Of a stretch of 64,000 bases of DNA, positions 16,248 through 25,392 are shown one piece after another. The notes under the pieces were generated by a model. That model did not search any database. It saw only the letters and a program-made list of their open reading frames with translations, and was not told the DNA's origin. The DNA is from Tranquillimonas sp964472855 (GTDB lineage: Bacteria; Pseudomonadota; Alphaproteobacteria; Rhodobacterales; Rhodobacteraceae), in NCBI GenBank assembly GCA_964472855.1, contig CAYYMJ010000009.1, positions 1 through 64,000 on the forward strand. Direction: 5' to 3'. The position numbers and the translations under genes were made by a program. Position 1 is the first letter of the stretch. Each line of letters starts with the position of its first letter.

Positions 16248-17431
16248 CGCCCCAGTTCCTTCATGCCACGATCGAGCCCCGCCAGTGTCATCGGCACCAT
16301 GCGGTCGGACCCGAAAACGTTGCCGATCATGGCGATCGAGCCGGTATGGCCCCAGTAGCGCTCGGGCACCGGGTTGATCCACAGATTGTCCGGCCACTGG
16401 TCGCGCAGACGCTGCAGCCAGACCTGCCCGGCCTCGCGATTCCAGTGTTCATTGGCGCCGCCGGGCATGGAGATTTCGTAAGGCGACATGCTGGCGTCGC
16501 CCACGACAATGCATTTCCAGTCGGACCCATAGGTGTTCAGAATGTCCTGCGTCGGCGTCTGTTCGGTCCAACGGCGGCGATTGTCGCGCCACAGGCCTTC
16601 GTAGATGCAGTTGTGGAAGTAGAAATGTTCCAGATGCTTCAACTCGCTGCGCGCGGCGCTGAACAGTTCCTCGACCACCTTCACATGCGCGTCCATGCTG
16701 CCGCCGACATCCAGCAACAGCAGCACCTTCACGCCATTGCGCCGTTCGGGCCGGGTCTGAACGTCAAGCCAGCCCTTTTCGGCGGTCGCGCGGATGGTGC
16801 CGTTCAGGTCAAGCTCGTCCTCGGCGCCGTCGCGCACCCAGCGGCGCAACCGCTTCAGCGCCACCTTGATGTTGCGGGTCCCAAGCTCGACATCGCCGTC
16901 GAGATTGCGGAACTCGCGCTTGTCCCAGACCTTGACGGCGCGCTGGTGGCGGCTTTCGGACTGGCCGATGCGCACGCCTTCCGGGTTGTAGCCATAGGCG
17001 CCGAACGGCGAGGTTCCGGCCGTGCCCACCCATTTCGAGCCGCCCTGATGCCGGCCTTGCTGTTCTTGCAGTCGCTGGCGCAGGGTTTCCATCAGTTTGT
17101 CGAAACCGCCCAGCGCCGCGATTTCGGCGCGTTCCTCGGGGGTCAGGTGTTTTTCGGTCAGCTTTTCCAGCCACGCCTGCGGCAGGTCGACCGCGTCGAG
17201 AACCTGATCGACACTGACGCTTTCCAGCCCGGCGAAGCTTTGGGCAAAGGCGCGGTCGAACCTGTCGATATTGCGTTCGTCCTTTACCATCGCGGCGCGG
17301 GCCAGATAATAGAAGCCTTCGACATCGAAGGTGACCAGCCCGGTGGTCGTGGCTTCGAGAAAACCAAGGAATTCCCGCAGGCTGACCGGCAGCTTGTGCT
17401 GGCGCAGCGTCGCGAAGAACTGCAGGAACAT
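16244..17431 (-). CDS. CoxE-like VWA-domain protein
   Basis: 395 residues. The N-terminal half resembles CoxE (FLEATTTGLVTFDVEGFYYLARAAMVKDERN), and the C-terminal VWA domain has a MIDAS-like site DVGGSM (241-246), in which the usual first serine of DxSxS is glycine. VWA proteins of this class partner with MoxR AAA ATPases to activate or metallate client enzymes. The MoxR gene lies about 2 kb upstream on the same strand. The stop overlaps the next gene by ATGA, and the start overlaps the 55-residue gene by TGATG. Clients are unknown, and no molybdenum hydroxylase genes are present in the window. Confidence 0.9.
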   Translation of the reverse strand: MFLQFFATLRQHKLPVSLREFLGFLEATTTGLVTFDVEGFYYLARAAMVKDERNIDRFDRAFAQSFAGLESVSVDQVLDAVDLPQAWLEKLTEKHLTPEERAEIAALGGFDKLMETLRQRLQEQQGRHQGGSKWVGTAGTSPFGAYGYNPEGVRIGQSESRHQRAVKVWDKREFRNLDGDVELGTRNIKVALKRLRRWVRDGAEDELDLNGTIRATAEKGWLDVQTRPERRNGVKVLLLLDVGGSMDAHVKVVEELFSAARSELKHLEHFYFHNCIYEGLWRDNRRRWTEQTPTQDILNTYGSDWKCIVVGDASMSPYEISMPGGANEHWNREAGQVWLQRLRDQWPDNLWINPVPERYWGHTGSIAMIGNVFGSDRMVPMTLAGLDRGMKELGR

Positions 17432-17598
17432 CAGGCCAGCGTGCGCGACAGCAGGATGGCGCCGAACAACCCGACCAGGGCCCCGATGATGGCATAGACG
17501 GTGGCATACTGGGCCATGTCGGCCGGCTTTCCGCCGCGTTTGCGGGCCTGCAGGGCGCCGATCAGGCCGGCGACGATGGCGGTGACCAAGGGGATCAT
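17431..17598 (-). CDS. 55-residue two-helix membrane protein
   Basis: The sequence starts MIPLVTAIVAGLIGALQARK and continues with a polar loop and a second hydrophobic stretch (YAIIGALVGLFGAILL), giving two membrane helices. Its start overlaps the DUF2927 stop (ATGA) and its stop overlaps the CoxE-like start (TGATG), so it is embedded in the co-translated chain. Function unknown. Confidence 0.75.
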   Translation of the reverse strand: MIPLVTAIVAGLIGALQARKRGGKPADMAQYATVYAIIGALVGLFGAILLSRTLA

Positions 17599-18971
17599 GA
17601 CTGCGGTTCCTGCCGGTTCATCGGGTTGAGTGCCGCAAACTCGTTGGCGCGCTGGCGCACTGCGGCGTCGGACCCGAAGCCATAGCGCGCCCAGCCCAGA
17701 GATTCGCGGCGGACGGCCCGAGCATCGGCGCTATGGCCCAGAAGGTCCAGAGCCTCGGCCTTGATCATCAGCAGCGACGCCAGCAGCGCCGCATTCTCGC
17801 CCGCGCGCGCCGTCGCGAGATTGTCGTTGGCAATCTCGACCGCCGCGGCGGCCTGGCCCGTGGACAGCGCAAAGGCAGCCAGTTGCATCGAGACATGGGC
17901 CTCGTGAATGGCGGTTTCCGGCGCGGCGGCAAAGATTTGCCTGGCGGCAAGGAACGACGACAGCGCCAGATCGGGCGCGGTGGCCAGCGACAGACGGCCC
18001 AGGGCGCAAAGGCTGAAGCCAAGCCGGTTGTCGTGCCACCCCTGCGTGCGGGCGATGGACACGGCTTCGCGGGCCGCGTTCAGCCGGCGGCCTTTGGCGA
18101 TCCGCGGTCCCAACGCGGTTTCGATGGCGTCGATCCACGCGCGCGGCGTGGCAGGGCGCACCGTTTTGGCGCCGCCCCGGCCGCCGGGGTTCAGCCGCGC
18201 GATGATGCCGGGCACGCGCTGCCCGACCTCGGCCGGGGTCATGCCGGGGCGCAGTTCGGGCGCATAGGTGGCGCGCAGCACCATCATGTCGAAACCGGTC
18301 AGGACGGTGTGGAAATTGTCGTCGTTGAAGACGCTGTCGGTCAGCCGATAAAGGTCGTTCAGCGGCCCCAGCGCCTGGGCGACTTCCTCGTGCAGGCAAT
18401 CGCGGATCTCTTGCGGCGCCGCGTCAGAGGGCACGAACACGGCCATGCTCTGGCGGGTGACAAGCGTGGTCCAGTCGACCCGCGCGCTGTTGCGATAACG
18501 GCGGAATTCATCCCAGCTGGCAATGCGCGGCACCACGAAACACGCCGCATGCGGCACCGCGGCATGCAGGTCGGCCGTGGGCACCGCCTGCACCGTGATC
18601 GATGCGGCCGAATTGTGGTCGACGCGGCGCAGGTCGATGCCGGCCTCGGACCGGATGCGCGCGACAAGCCGGTCGAGATCGGCTGACAGGCTGGGCGAGC
18701 GTGCGCCCGTGGCGCGAATGGTGACCGGGCCCTCGAAGCGCGAGAACACCGGCAACGCGCGCCCGCTTTCCAGCCGAAAGGTCAGGTCCATGAAATCCCG
18801 GGCGATGTCGGCATTGCTGCGGGTGGGTGCCCCGGCGTGGCCGGCGCCGAAGGTCTTCATCGGTGGCAGCGCAATGGTCGGCGTGGCCAGACGGTCGACC
18901 GCAACCGTCGGCACGCTCGGCGCGCAGGCGGCGAGCGTCAGCAGCAGGGCGGTGGCGACACGGGCAATCAT
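17595..18971 (-). CDS. DUF2927-type lipoprotein
   Basis: 458 residues starting with a lipoprotein signal (LLLTLAACAPS; lipobox LAAC, Cys at about 16). The central region (about 55-250) matches my recollection of DUF2927, with ATFVVPRI-like and RDCLHEEVAQALGPLNDLY segments containing an HEE reminiscent of a metal-binding site. The C-terminal third (about 300-450) looks like TPR helices. It is probably anchored in the envelope. It overlaps the upstream GNAT gene and the downstream 55-residue gene by ATGA junctions. Confidence 0.8.
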   Translation of the reverse strand: MIARVATALLLTLAACAPSVPTVAVDRLATPTIALPPMKTFGAGHAGAPTRSNADIARDFMDLTFRLESGRALPVFSRFEGPVTIRATGARSPSLSADLDRLVARIRSEAGIDLRRVDHNSAASITVQAVPTADLHAAVPHAACFVVPRIASWDEFRRYRNSARVDWTTLVTRQSMAVFVPSDAAPQEIRDCLHEEVAQALGPLNDLYRLTDSVFNDDNFHTVLTGFDMMVLRATYAPELRPGMTPAEVGQRVPGIIARLNPGGRGGAKTVRPATPRAWIDAIETALGPRIAKGRRLNAAREAVSIARTQGWHDNRLGFSLCALGRLSLATAPDLALSSFLAARQIFAAAPETAIHEAHVSMQLAAFALSTGQAAAAVEIANDNLATARAGENAALLASLLMIKAEALDLLGHSADARAVRRESLGWARYGFGSDAAVRQRANEFAALNPMNRQEPQS

Positions 18972-19420
18972 GGCCGGGCATACTTGATGAACGGCGTAAG
19001 CTTGCCGACGCGATCGTAAAGTGCGCGCGCCTCGGCGTTGAAATCCTGGGTCAGCCAGTAAACGCCGGGCACGCCGGCGGCATCGGCGGCGGCATAGACC
19101 GCCTCGATCAGTCGCCGCCCCACACCCTGGCCCCGCACGTCGGGGGCGGCGTAAAGGTCTTGCAAATAACAGGTGTTTTCAATCGACCAGCCGTGGCGGT
19201 GAAACAGATAGTGGGTCAGCCCCAGCAGCCTGCCGTCATCGGCCTCGGCGACGAGCCCGCAATAGTCCCGCGGGTCGTCGCCGAGCAGCCGTTCGAAATA
19301 GGTCTGATAAACCGGCTCGGGGCGGGTGGTCTCGTAAAAGGCCAGATAGGCCGTCCACAAGTCACGCCACTGCGGTTCGTCAGCCCGGGCAAGAGGCCGA
19401 ATGGTTGCGACAATTGACAC
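18968..19420 (-). CDS. GNAT-family N-acetyltransferase
   Basis: About 150 residues with GNAT features: the ATIRPLARADEPQWRDLW N-terminus, the LQDLYAAPDVRGQGVGRRLIEA acetyl-CoA loop, and a C-terminal strand with YWLTQDFNAEARALYDRVGK. The substrate is unknown. The start is uncertain: GTG at 19420 gives the usual compact N-terminus, while an earlier GTG at 19447 would add nine residues. Neither has a strong ribosome site. It heads the overlapping chain that runs down to the DedA gene. Confidence 0.8.
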   Translation of the reverse strand: MSIVATIRPLARADEPQWRDLWTAYLAFYETTRPEPVYQTYFERLLGDDPRDYCGLVAEADDGRLLGLTHYLFHRHGWSIENTCYLQDLYAAPDVRGQGVGRRLIEAVYAAADAAGVPGVYWLTQDFNAEARALYDRVGKLTPFIKYARP

Positions 19421-19546
19421 AATTTCACCATCAAATTCTTGGCCCACCCAATATGAATGCTAGTAGGAAACCGGGCAGCGCCATGGCCAAGGTTGGGCAG
19501 AATCAAGGCACAGGTCAAACAGACAGTTAACGCTAACGCAACAAAC

Positions 19547-20386
<840 letters not shown>

Positions 20387-20515
20387 GGGAATTTCGAACC
20401 TCGAATTGTTGGAAAAGCGGGGAATTTTCGCGTCACGTCACAACTGTTCTAGCCGCCGCCAATCCCTAGTGACAACCCCGGGAGCTTGGGGTATCAGCCG
20501 CCCGAGGAGACGCTC

Positions 20516-20989
20516 ATGACTCATTCCCCGTCCGGGATTATGAACGGACGCGACGAGGACATCGATATGAAAGCAGAAGTATTCCTGCCGGACGACTATC
20601 GCCCGGCGGAAGGCGAGCCGTTCATGAATGAACGGCAGATGGAATATTTCCGCCGCAAGCTTCTTGCATGGAAAGCCGACCTGCTGGACGACAGCCGGTC
20701 AACCATCGAAACGCTGCAAGACAGTAGCCGGGCCATTCCGGACATTGCCGACCGTGCCAGCGAGGAAACCGACCGTGCGCTGGAACTGCGCACGCGCGAC
20801 CGCCAGCGCAAGCTGGTCGCCAAGATCGAATCGGCCCTGCGCCGCATCGACGAAGGCGAATACGGCTATTGCGAAGCCACGGGCGAGCCGATTTCGCTGA
20901 AGCGGCTGGATGCGCGGCCCATCGCCACCATGAGCCTTGAGGCGCAGGAACGTCACGAGCGCCGCGAAAAGGTTCACCGCGACGATTGA
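20516..20989 (+). CDS. dksA: DksA-family RNA polymerase-binding transcription factor
   Basis: 157 residues. The start is chosen at the ATG preceded by GAGGAG with a 6-base spacer. It has a long coiled coil with the tip motif DIADRA, equivalent to the acidic DxxDxA tip that enters the RNA polymerase secondary channel. The C-terminal region YGYCEATGEPISLKRLDARPIATMSLEAQ keeps only one of the four zinc cysteines. Reduced zinc fingers are known for alphaproteobacterial DksA, including the Rhodobacter sphaeroides protein. It modulates rRNA and stress promoters together with ppGpp. A terminator follows. Confidence 0.92.
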   Translation: MTHSPSGIMNGRDEDIDMKAEVFLPDDYRPAEGEPFMNERQMEYFRRKLLAWKADLLDDSRSTIETLQDSSRAIPDIADRASEETDRALELRTRDRQRKLVAKIESALRRIDEGEYGYCEATGEPISLKRLDARPIATMSLEAQERHERREKVHRDD

Positions 20990-21014
20990 GGGGCGGCGCA
21001 CATGCACATTGACA

Positions 21015-21052
21015 CGGCATCGCGGGGGCAGCCTGGCGGTGCCGTTTTCGTT
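21015..21052 (+). terminator. Rho-independent terminator after dksA
   Basis: A nine-pair stem, CGGCATCGC (21015-21023) with GCGGTGCCG (21036-21044) including one G-T wobble, is followed by TTTTCGTTT. It lies 26 bp after the dksA stop. Confidence 0.75.
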
Positions 21053-21069
21053 TGTCCCCCGGCCGGCCC

Positions 21070-22221
21070 ATGCTGACCGGGCGTGACATCACCGTGCTGG
21101 GCGCCGGCATCGGCGGGCTTGCCACGGCGGCGGCGCTGGCGGCCCGGGGGGCCCGGGTGCAGGTGGTCGAACAGGCGCCCGCGCTGCGCGAGGTCGGGGC
21201 GGGGCTGCAGATTTCCCCCAACGGCGTGGCAGTGCTGGACGCGCTGGGCCTGGCCGATGCCGCACGTGCCACCGCGCCGGCCGCCCGGGCTGTGTGGCTG
21301 AAAGACGGGCCCTCGGGGCGGCAGGTCGCGCGCATTCCGCTGACCGGGCCGCGCCCCTATCTGATGTTTCACCGCGCCGATCTGGTGGGGCTGCTGCACG
21401 CCCGCGCCACTGATCTGGGGGTCACATTCCGGTTCGGCCAGCGGGTCACGGGCGTGGGGCCCGGCCCGACGATCGCCATTGACGGGGCGGCGCCGGCCCA
21501 AGCCGGGTTTCTGGTCGGCGCCGACGGCCTGCATTCGGTGCTGCGCCCGCATCTGAACGGCCCCGCGCAGCCCTTCTTTACCGGGCAGGTGGCCTATCGC
21601 GCGGTGATTGCCGGCGATACCGCGCCCGATCCAACGGTGTTCATGGGGCCGGGGCGGCACCTGGTGCGCTATCCGCTGGGCGGTGGCCGGGTCAACCTTG
21701 TCGGGATCGAAGAGCGGTCGCAATGGGCACTGGAAAGCTGGTCGGCGCCCGGTGACCCCGACGCCATGCGCGCCGCCTTTGCCGGCTTTGGCGCCGAGGC
21801 GCGGGCCAGCCTTGACAAGGTTACCACCGTCAACCTGTGGGGCCTGTTCCGCCATCCGCTTGCCGCGCGCTGGACCGGGCCGGGCGTGGCGCTGGTCGGC
21901 GATGCCGCGCACCCGACGCTGCCGTTCATGGCGCAGGGGGCCAACATGGCGCTGGAAGATGCCTGGGTGCTGGCCGATTGCCTTGCCGGAGCCGGGCCCG
22001 ACCGGCTGGAGCGCTATCAGTCCCTGCGCCAGCCGCGCGTGGCCCGCGCCATCGCCGCCGCCAACGCCAACGCGCGCAACTATCACCTGACGACGCCGCT
22101 GTTGCGGCCGGCGGCGCATCTGGCATTGCGCGCGTTGACCGGGGCCGCGCCGTCGCTGCTGACCCGGCAGTTCGACTGGCTTTACCACCATGACGTGACG
22201 CGCCCCGGGTCTGGCGCCTGA
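21070..22221 (+). CDS. FAD-dependent aromatic-ring monooxygenase family protein
   Basis: 383 residues in the class A flavoprotein monooxygenase group (salicylate or 3-hydroxybenzoate hydroxylase-like). The dinucleotide-binding GAGIGGL (12-18) is followed by the DG motif region LVGADGLHSVLR and the GD motif GDAAHPTLPFMAQGANMALEDA. It binds FAD and probably oxidises an aromatic or quinoid substrate with NAD(P)H, but the substrate cannot be told from sequence. The ATG at 21070 was chosen because it begins just before the Rossmann strand. It lies 46 bp before proA in the same direction. Confidence 0.88.
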   Translation: MLTGRDITVLGAGIGGLATAAALAARGARVQVVEQAPALREVGAGLQISPNGVAVLDALGLADAARATAPAARAVWLKDGPSGRQVARIPLTGPRPYLMFHRADLVGLLHARATDLGVTFRFGQRVTGVGPGPTIAIDGAAPAQAGFLVGADGLHSVLRPHLNGPAQPFFTGQVAYRAVIAGDTAPDPTVFMGPGRHLVRYPLGGGRVNLVGIEERSQWALESWSAPGDPDAMRAAFAGFGAEARASLDKVTTVNLWGLFRHPLAARWTGPGVALVGDAAHPTLPFMAQGANMALEDAWVLADCLAGAGPDRLERYQSLRQPRVARAIAAANANARNYHLTTPLLRPAAHLALRALTGAAPSLLTRQFDWLYHHDVTRPGSGA

Positions 22222-22267
22222 GGGCCGGGGCGTATAGCCTGCCGGTCGGGGTTTTCAGGAGACCGAG

Positions 22268-23545
22268 ATGGAAGACCATGCCGCCGGCGTGACCGACATC
22301 GCCGCCACCATGCGCGAAATCGGCCGCCGCGCCCGCGCCGCCGCGGCCGAACTGGCCTTTGCACCGGGGCCGGTGAAGCGTGCCGCGCTCGAGGCCGCGG
22401 CCGATGCCGTCCGGACCCGCCGGGCCGAGATTGCCGCCGCCAACGCCAGTGACATGGAGTTTGGCCGCGGCAAGGGCCTGTCGCCCGCCATGCTGGACCG
22501 GCTGGAGCTGACCGAGGATCGCATCGGCGGCATCGTCGACGGGCTGCGCGCCGTGGCCGCGCAGGACGACCCGGTCGGCGCGGTCATCGCCGAATGGGAC
22601 CGGCCCAACGGCCTGTCGATCCAGCGCGTGCGCACGCCTCTTGGCGTGGTGGGGGTGATCTATGAATCGCGGCCCAACGTGACCGCCGACGCCGGGGCGC
22701 TGTGCCTCAAGGCCGGCAACGCGGTGATCCTGCGTGGCGGGTCGGAAAGCTTTCATTCCGCGGGCGCGATCCACGCCTGCCTGCAAGACGGCCTGCGGGC
22801 CGCCGGCCTGCCCGAGGATGCCATCCAGCGCGTCCCCACCCGTGACCGCGCCGCCGTGGCCGAAATGCTGCGCATGACCGACCATATCGACGTGATCGTT
22901 CCGCGCGGCGGCAAGGGGCTGGTGGGGCTGGTGCAGTCCGAGGCGCGGGTGCCGGTGTTTGCCCATCTCGAGGGCATCGTGCATGTCTATCTCGACACTG
23001 CCGCCGACCCCGAAAAAGCGCTGCGCGTGGTGCTGAACGCCAAGACCCGGCGCACCGGCATCTGCGGCGCCGCCGAATGCCTGCTGATCCACCGCGATAT
23101 CGTCGACACCATCGGCCAGGGCGTGATCCGCGCGCTTGTCGATGCCGGGGTCGAGGTGCGGGCCGGGCCCGGCCTGACCCATGTGCCCGGCACCGTCGCG
23201 GCGAGAGATGACGACTGGGGCCGCGAGTATCTGGACAGCATCATCGCCGCCCGGATGGTCGACGACGTGGACGCAGCCATCGCGCATATCCGGCAGTATG
23301 GCTCGAACCACACCGATTGCATCATCACCCAGGATCAGGCCGCCGCCGACCGCTTTTTCAGCCGTCTCGACAGCGCCATCCTGATGCAGAATGCGTCAAC
23401 CCAGTTCGCCGACGGGGGCGAGTTCGGCATGGGGGCCGAGATCGGCATCGCCACCGGCAAGATGCATGCGCGCGGGCCGGTGGGTGCGGCACAACTGACC
23501 AGCTTCAAATACCTCGTCCGGGCCGACGGCGCGGTCAGAAGCTGA
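22268..23545 (+). CDS. proA: gamma-glutamyl phosphate reductase
   Basis: 425 residues, full length for ProA. It reduces glutamyl-5-phosphate to the semialdehyde in proline synthesis. The catalytic cysteine lies in RRTGICGAAECLL, and the segment PRGGKGLVGLV and the C-terminal GPVGAAQLTSFKYLV are typical. AGGAGA precedes the ATG. No proB is adjacent. The last 74 bases lie in the first copy of a 180-bp tandem duplication, and a second copy of the last 25 or so codons follows (A-to-T change in GPVGATQL). The complete gene uses copy 1. Confidence 0.96.
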   Translation: MEDHAAGVTDIAATMREIGRRARAAAAELAFAPGPVKRAALEAAADAVRTRRAEIAAANASDMEFGRGKGLSPAMLDRLELTEDRIGGIVDGLRAVAAQDDPVGAVIAEWDRPNGLSIQRVRTPLGVVGVIYESRPNVTADAGALCLKAGNAVILRGGSESFHSAGAIHACLQDGLRAAGLPEDAIQRVPTRDRAAVAEMLRMTDHIDVIVPRGGKGLVGLVQSEARVPVFAHLEGIVHVYLDTAADPEKALRVVLNAKTRRTGICGAAECLLIHRDIVDTIGQGVIRALVDAGVEVRAGPGLTHVPGTVAARDDDWGREYLDSIIAARMVDDVDAAIAHIRQYGSNHTDCIITQDQAAADRFFSRLDSAILMQNASTQFADGGEFGMGAEIGIATGKMHARGPVGAAQLTSFKYLVRADGAVRS

Positions 23546-23831
23546 CGCTGGCGCCGCTGTCGGAACAGATGTCAAGCTGCCGCCCCAGGTGCCGCGCATG
23601 GTGCGCGGCCAGCGTGAAATGCACCCTGTCGGGGGGCGTGGGCGTTGGGCGGCGGGCCGGTGGGTGCCACGCAGCTGACCAGCTTCAAATACCTCGTCCG
23701 GGCCGACGGCGCGGTCAGAAGCTGACGCTGGCGCCGCTGTCGGAACAGATGTCAAGCTGCCGCCCCAGGTGCCGCGCATGGTGCGCGGCCAGCGTGAAAT
23801 GCACCTTGTCGGGTGGCGTGGGCGTGGGGCC
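23472..23831. repeat. 180-bp tandem duplication across the proA/chpT convergent junction
   Basis: 23472-23651 and 23652-23831 match with an offset of exactly 180 bp. The inner part (23495-23625) is identical between copies. The differences I see are seven substitutions near the two ends (23488, 23489, 23491, 23494, 23626, 23634, 23646). Copy 1 supplies the intact end of proA plus about 39 codons of chpT; copy 2 supplies the intact end of chpT plus the last 25 or so codons of proA. It is either a real tandem duplication or an end-to-end join of two overlapping contigs from slightly different strains. Confidence 0.9.
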
Positions 23832-24299
23832 GCCGGCCAGCAGGTTGGCCCATTTGCCGGCGTCGATACCGCGTTCGGCATCGGTCCACAGATGCCACAG
23901 CCGGTCGGCGCGGCGCACCTGCACCAGTCCGCCGCGCGGCAGGGTGGTTTCGAAACACAGCAACAGCAGGAAGGCCAGCTTCAGCTCGGTCCGCAGGCTG
24001 TCAACCGCGACCTGCCAGTCAACCTCCAGCCGCCCGCTGCCGAACATCGCGCCAACAATGGCCCGGCTGTCGCGCGCTGCCATCGTCGCCCCGGCGCTGG
24101 CACCGCCAAAGGCCACGCGGAAGAAACGCAGCCGGGCGTTGGCATTCTCGGCGCTTTGCGAAATCAGCGACAACTCGGGCGTCGGCGGCTGCCCGGTCAT
24201 CGCCAGCAGTTCCAGCCCGTTGCCGATGGCGCCCATGGGGCTGACCAGATCGTGGCAGATGCGCGCCACGGTGGTTTCGGCCAGCTCTGTTTCGTTCAT
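23715..24299 (-). CDS. chpT: ChpT-type histidine phosphotransferase
   Basis: 194 residues. The phospho-acceptor helix ARICHDLVSPMGAIGNGLELL places His at residue 16. The second half is a degenerate HATPase-like domain with no ATP motifs, the architecture of ChpT. In alphaproteobacteria ChpT relays phosphate from CckA to CtrA and CpdR, controlling the cell cycle or, in Rhodobacterales, motility and gene-transfer agents. The start has a GGAGG-like site. Its divergent neighbour (DUF3553) starts only 18 bp away. The 3' end overlaps the duplicated proA junction. Confidence 0.88.
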   Translation of the reverse strand: MNETELAETTVARICHDLVSPMGAIGNGLELLAMTGQPPTPELSLISQSAENANARLRFFRVAFGGASAGATMAARDSRAIVGAMFGSGRLEVDWQVAVDSLRTELKLAFLLLLCFETTLPRGGLVQVRRADRLWHLWTDAERGIDAGKWANLLAGGPTPTPPDKVHFTLAAHHARHLGRQLDICSDSGASVSF

Positions 24300-24317
24300 C
24301 CCCCGGCCTCCGCGCCG

Positions 24318-24500
24318 GTGAGAGACCTCAACGCATATCTTGTGCCGGGCATGATCGTCAGCCACCCCGGGCGGCCTGACTGGGGGCCGGGGCAGGTGCA
24401 GTCGAACATCGCCGGCAAGGTCACGGTCATGTTCCGTGAAGCGGGTAAGATCGTCATCGACAGCCGCACGGTCGCCCTCCATCCCGCGCCGGGCAAATGA
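24318..24500 (+). CDS. DUF3553-family small protein
   Basis: 60 residues from a GTG start: RDLNAYLVPGMIVSHPGRP and then WGPGQVQSNIAGKVTVMFREAGKIVI. This is a compact beta-rich module resembling DUF3553 and CarD/Tudor-like domains in its H-P-x-x-G-x-G-x-V pattern. The start codon has no clear ribosome site and lies 18 bp from the divergent chpT start. The pairing with chpT suggests a shared regulatory region. Function unknown. Confidence 0.75.
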   Translation: MRDLNAYLVPGMIVSHPGRPDWGPGQVQSNIAGKVTVMFREAGKIVIDSRTVALHPAPGK

Positions 24501-24624
24501 CGCGCCTTCTCAACCTAGGCGCGATTTGCGCAAAAAGGGTTAACGTGCTGGCAAGCCTTGCCACTGTGGCATCCGGGCCATATCAGTCGCCGGGCACCGA
24601 TGATGGCCGCCGCGGAACCCGTGC

Positions 24625-25392
24625 ATGAGCGAAAATCGCCCCGAATTCGAGCTAAAGCTGGCCCGGTCCGACGCCGACCTGCGCCTGGCCCAGAACCTGC
24701 GCTACGAGGTGTTCGTGGCCGAACTTGGCGGCGACGGCCCGCTGGTCGACCATGCCAACCGGCGCGAGGCCGACCGCTTTGACCCGGTCTTCGACCATCT
24801 GCTGCTGTTCGACCGGGCGCGCGAACGCGCCGGCTCCAACCCGGTCGTGGGCGCCTACCGGTTGCTGCGCGACGACCGCGCGGCGCAGGCTGGACAATAT
24901 TATTCCGAGGATGAATACGACCTTGGGCCACTAAAGGCCTCGGGGCGGCGGCTGCTAGAGCTTGGGCGGTCGTGCCTGCATGCCGACTATCGCGGCGGCA
25001 CGGCGATGTTTCACCTGTGGTCGGGGCTGGCCGATTATGTCGATACCAACGGCATTGGCCTGTTGTTCGGCGTGGCCTCGTTCCATGGCACCGACCCCGC
25101 GGCGCTGGCCGGTCCGCTGTCGCTGCTGCATCACCGCTATCTGGCGCCGCCCACGCTGCGGGTGCGCAGCCGGGCCTATCAACCGATGAACCTGATGGCA
25201 GAGGACCAGATAGATCGGCTGGCGGCCATGAAGGCGACCCCGGCCCTGATAAAGGGCTATCTGCGGCTGGGCGGGCTGGTGGGCGACGGCGCCTATCTGG
25301 ACCGTGACTTCAACACCACCGATATCTGCCTGATCATCGACGCCGACCGCGTCGACCCGCGGCAGCGGTCGCTTTACCGGCGCGGCGCGTGA
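24625..25392 (+). CDS. olsB: L-ornithine N-alpha-acyltransferase
   Basis: 255 residues of the OlsB-type GNAT family. The N-terminus contains LRYEVFVAELGG...DHANRREADRFDPVFDHLLLFD, and the core contains RLLELGRSCLHADYRGGTAMFHLWSGL. It transfers a 3-hydroxyacyl group from acyl-ACP to ornithine, giving lyso-ornithine lipid. Its stop overlaps the olsA GTG start (GTGA), the usual olsBA arrangement. Ornithine lipids are phosphorus-free membrane lipids made constitutively or under phosphate limitation. Confidence 0.93.
   Translation: MSENRPEFELKLARSDADLRLAQNLRYEVFVAELGGDGPLVDHANRREADRFDPVFDHLLLFDRARERAGSNPVVGAYRLLRDDRAAQAGQYYSEDEYDLGPLKASGRRLLELGRSCLHADYRGGTAMFHLWSGLADYVDTNGIGLLFGVASFHGTDPAALAGPLSLLHHRYLAPPTLRVRSRAYQPMNLMAEDQIDRLAAMKATPALIKGYLRLGGLVGDGAYLDRDFNTTDICLIIDADRVDPRQRSLYRRGA

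Noticed and set aside
23652..23727. Separate small gene after proA
   Set aside because: It is the second copy of the proA 3' end inside the 180-bp duplication, without its own start or ribosome site.
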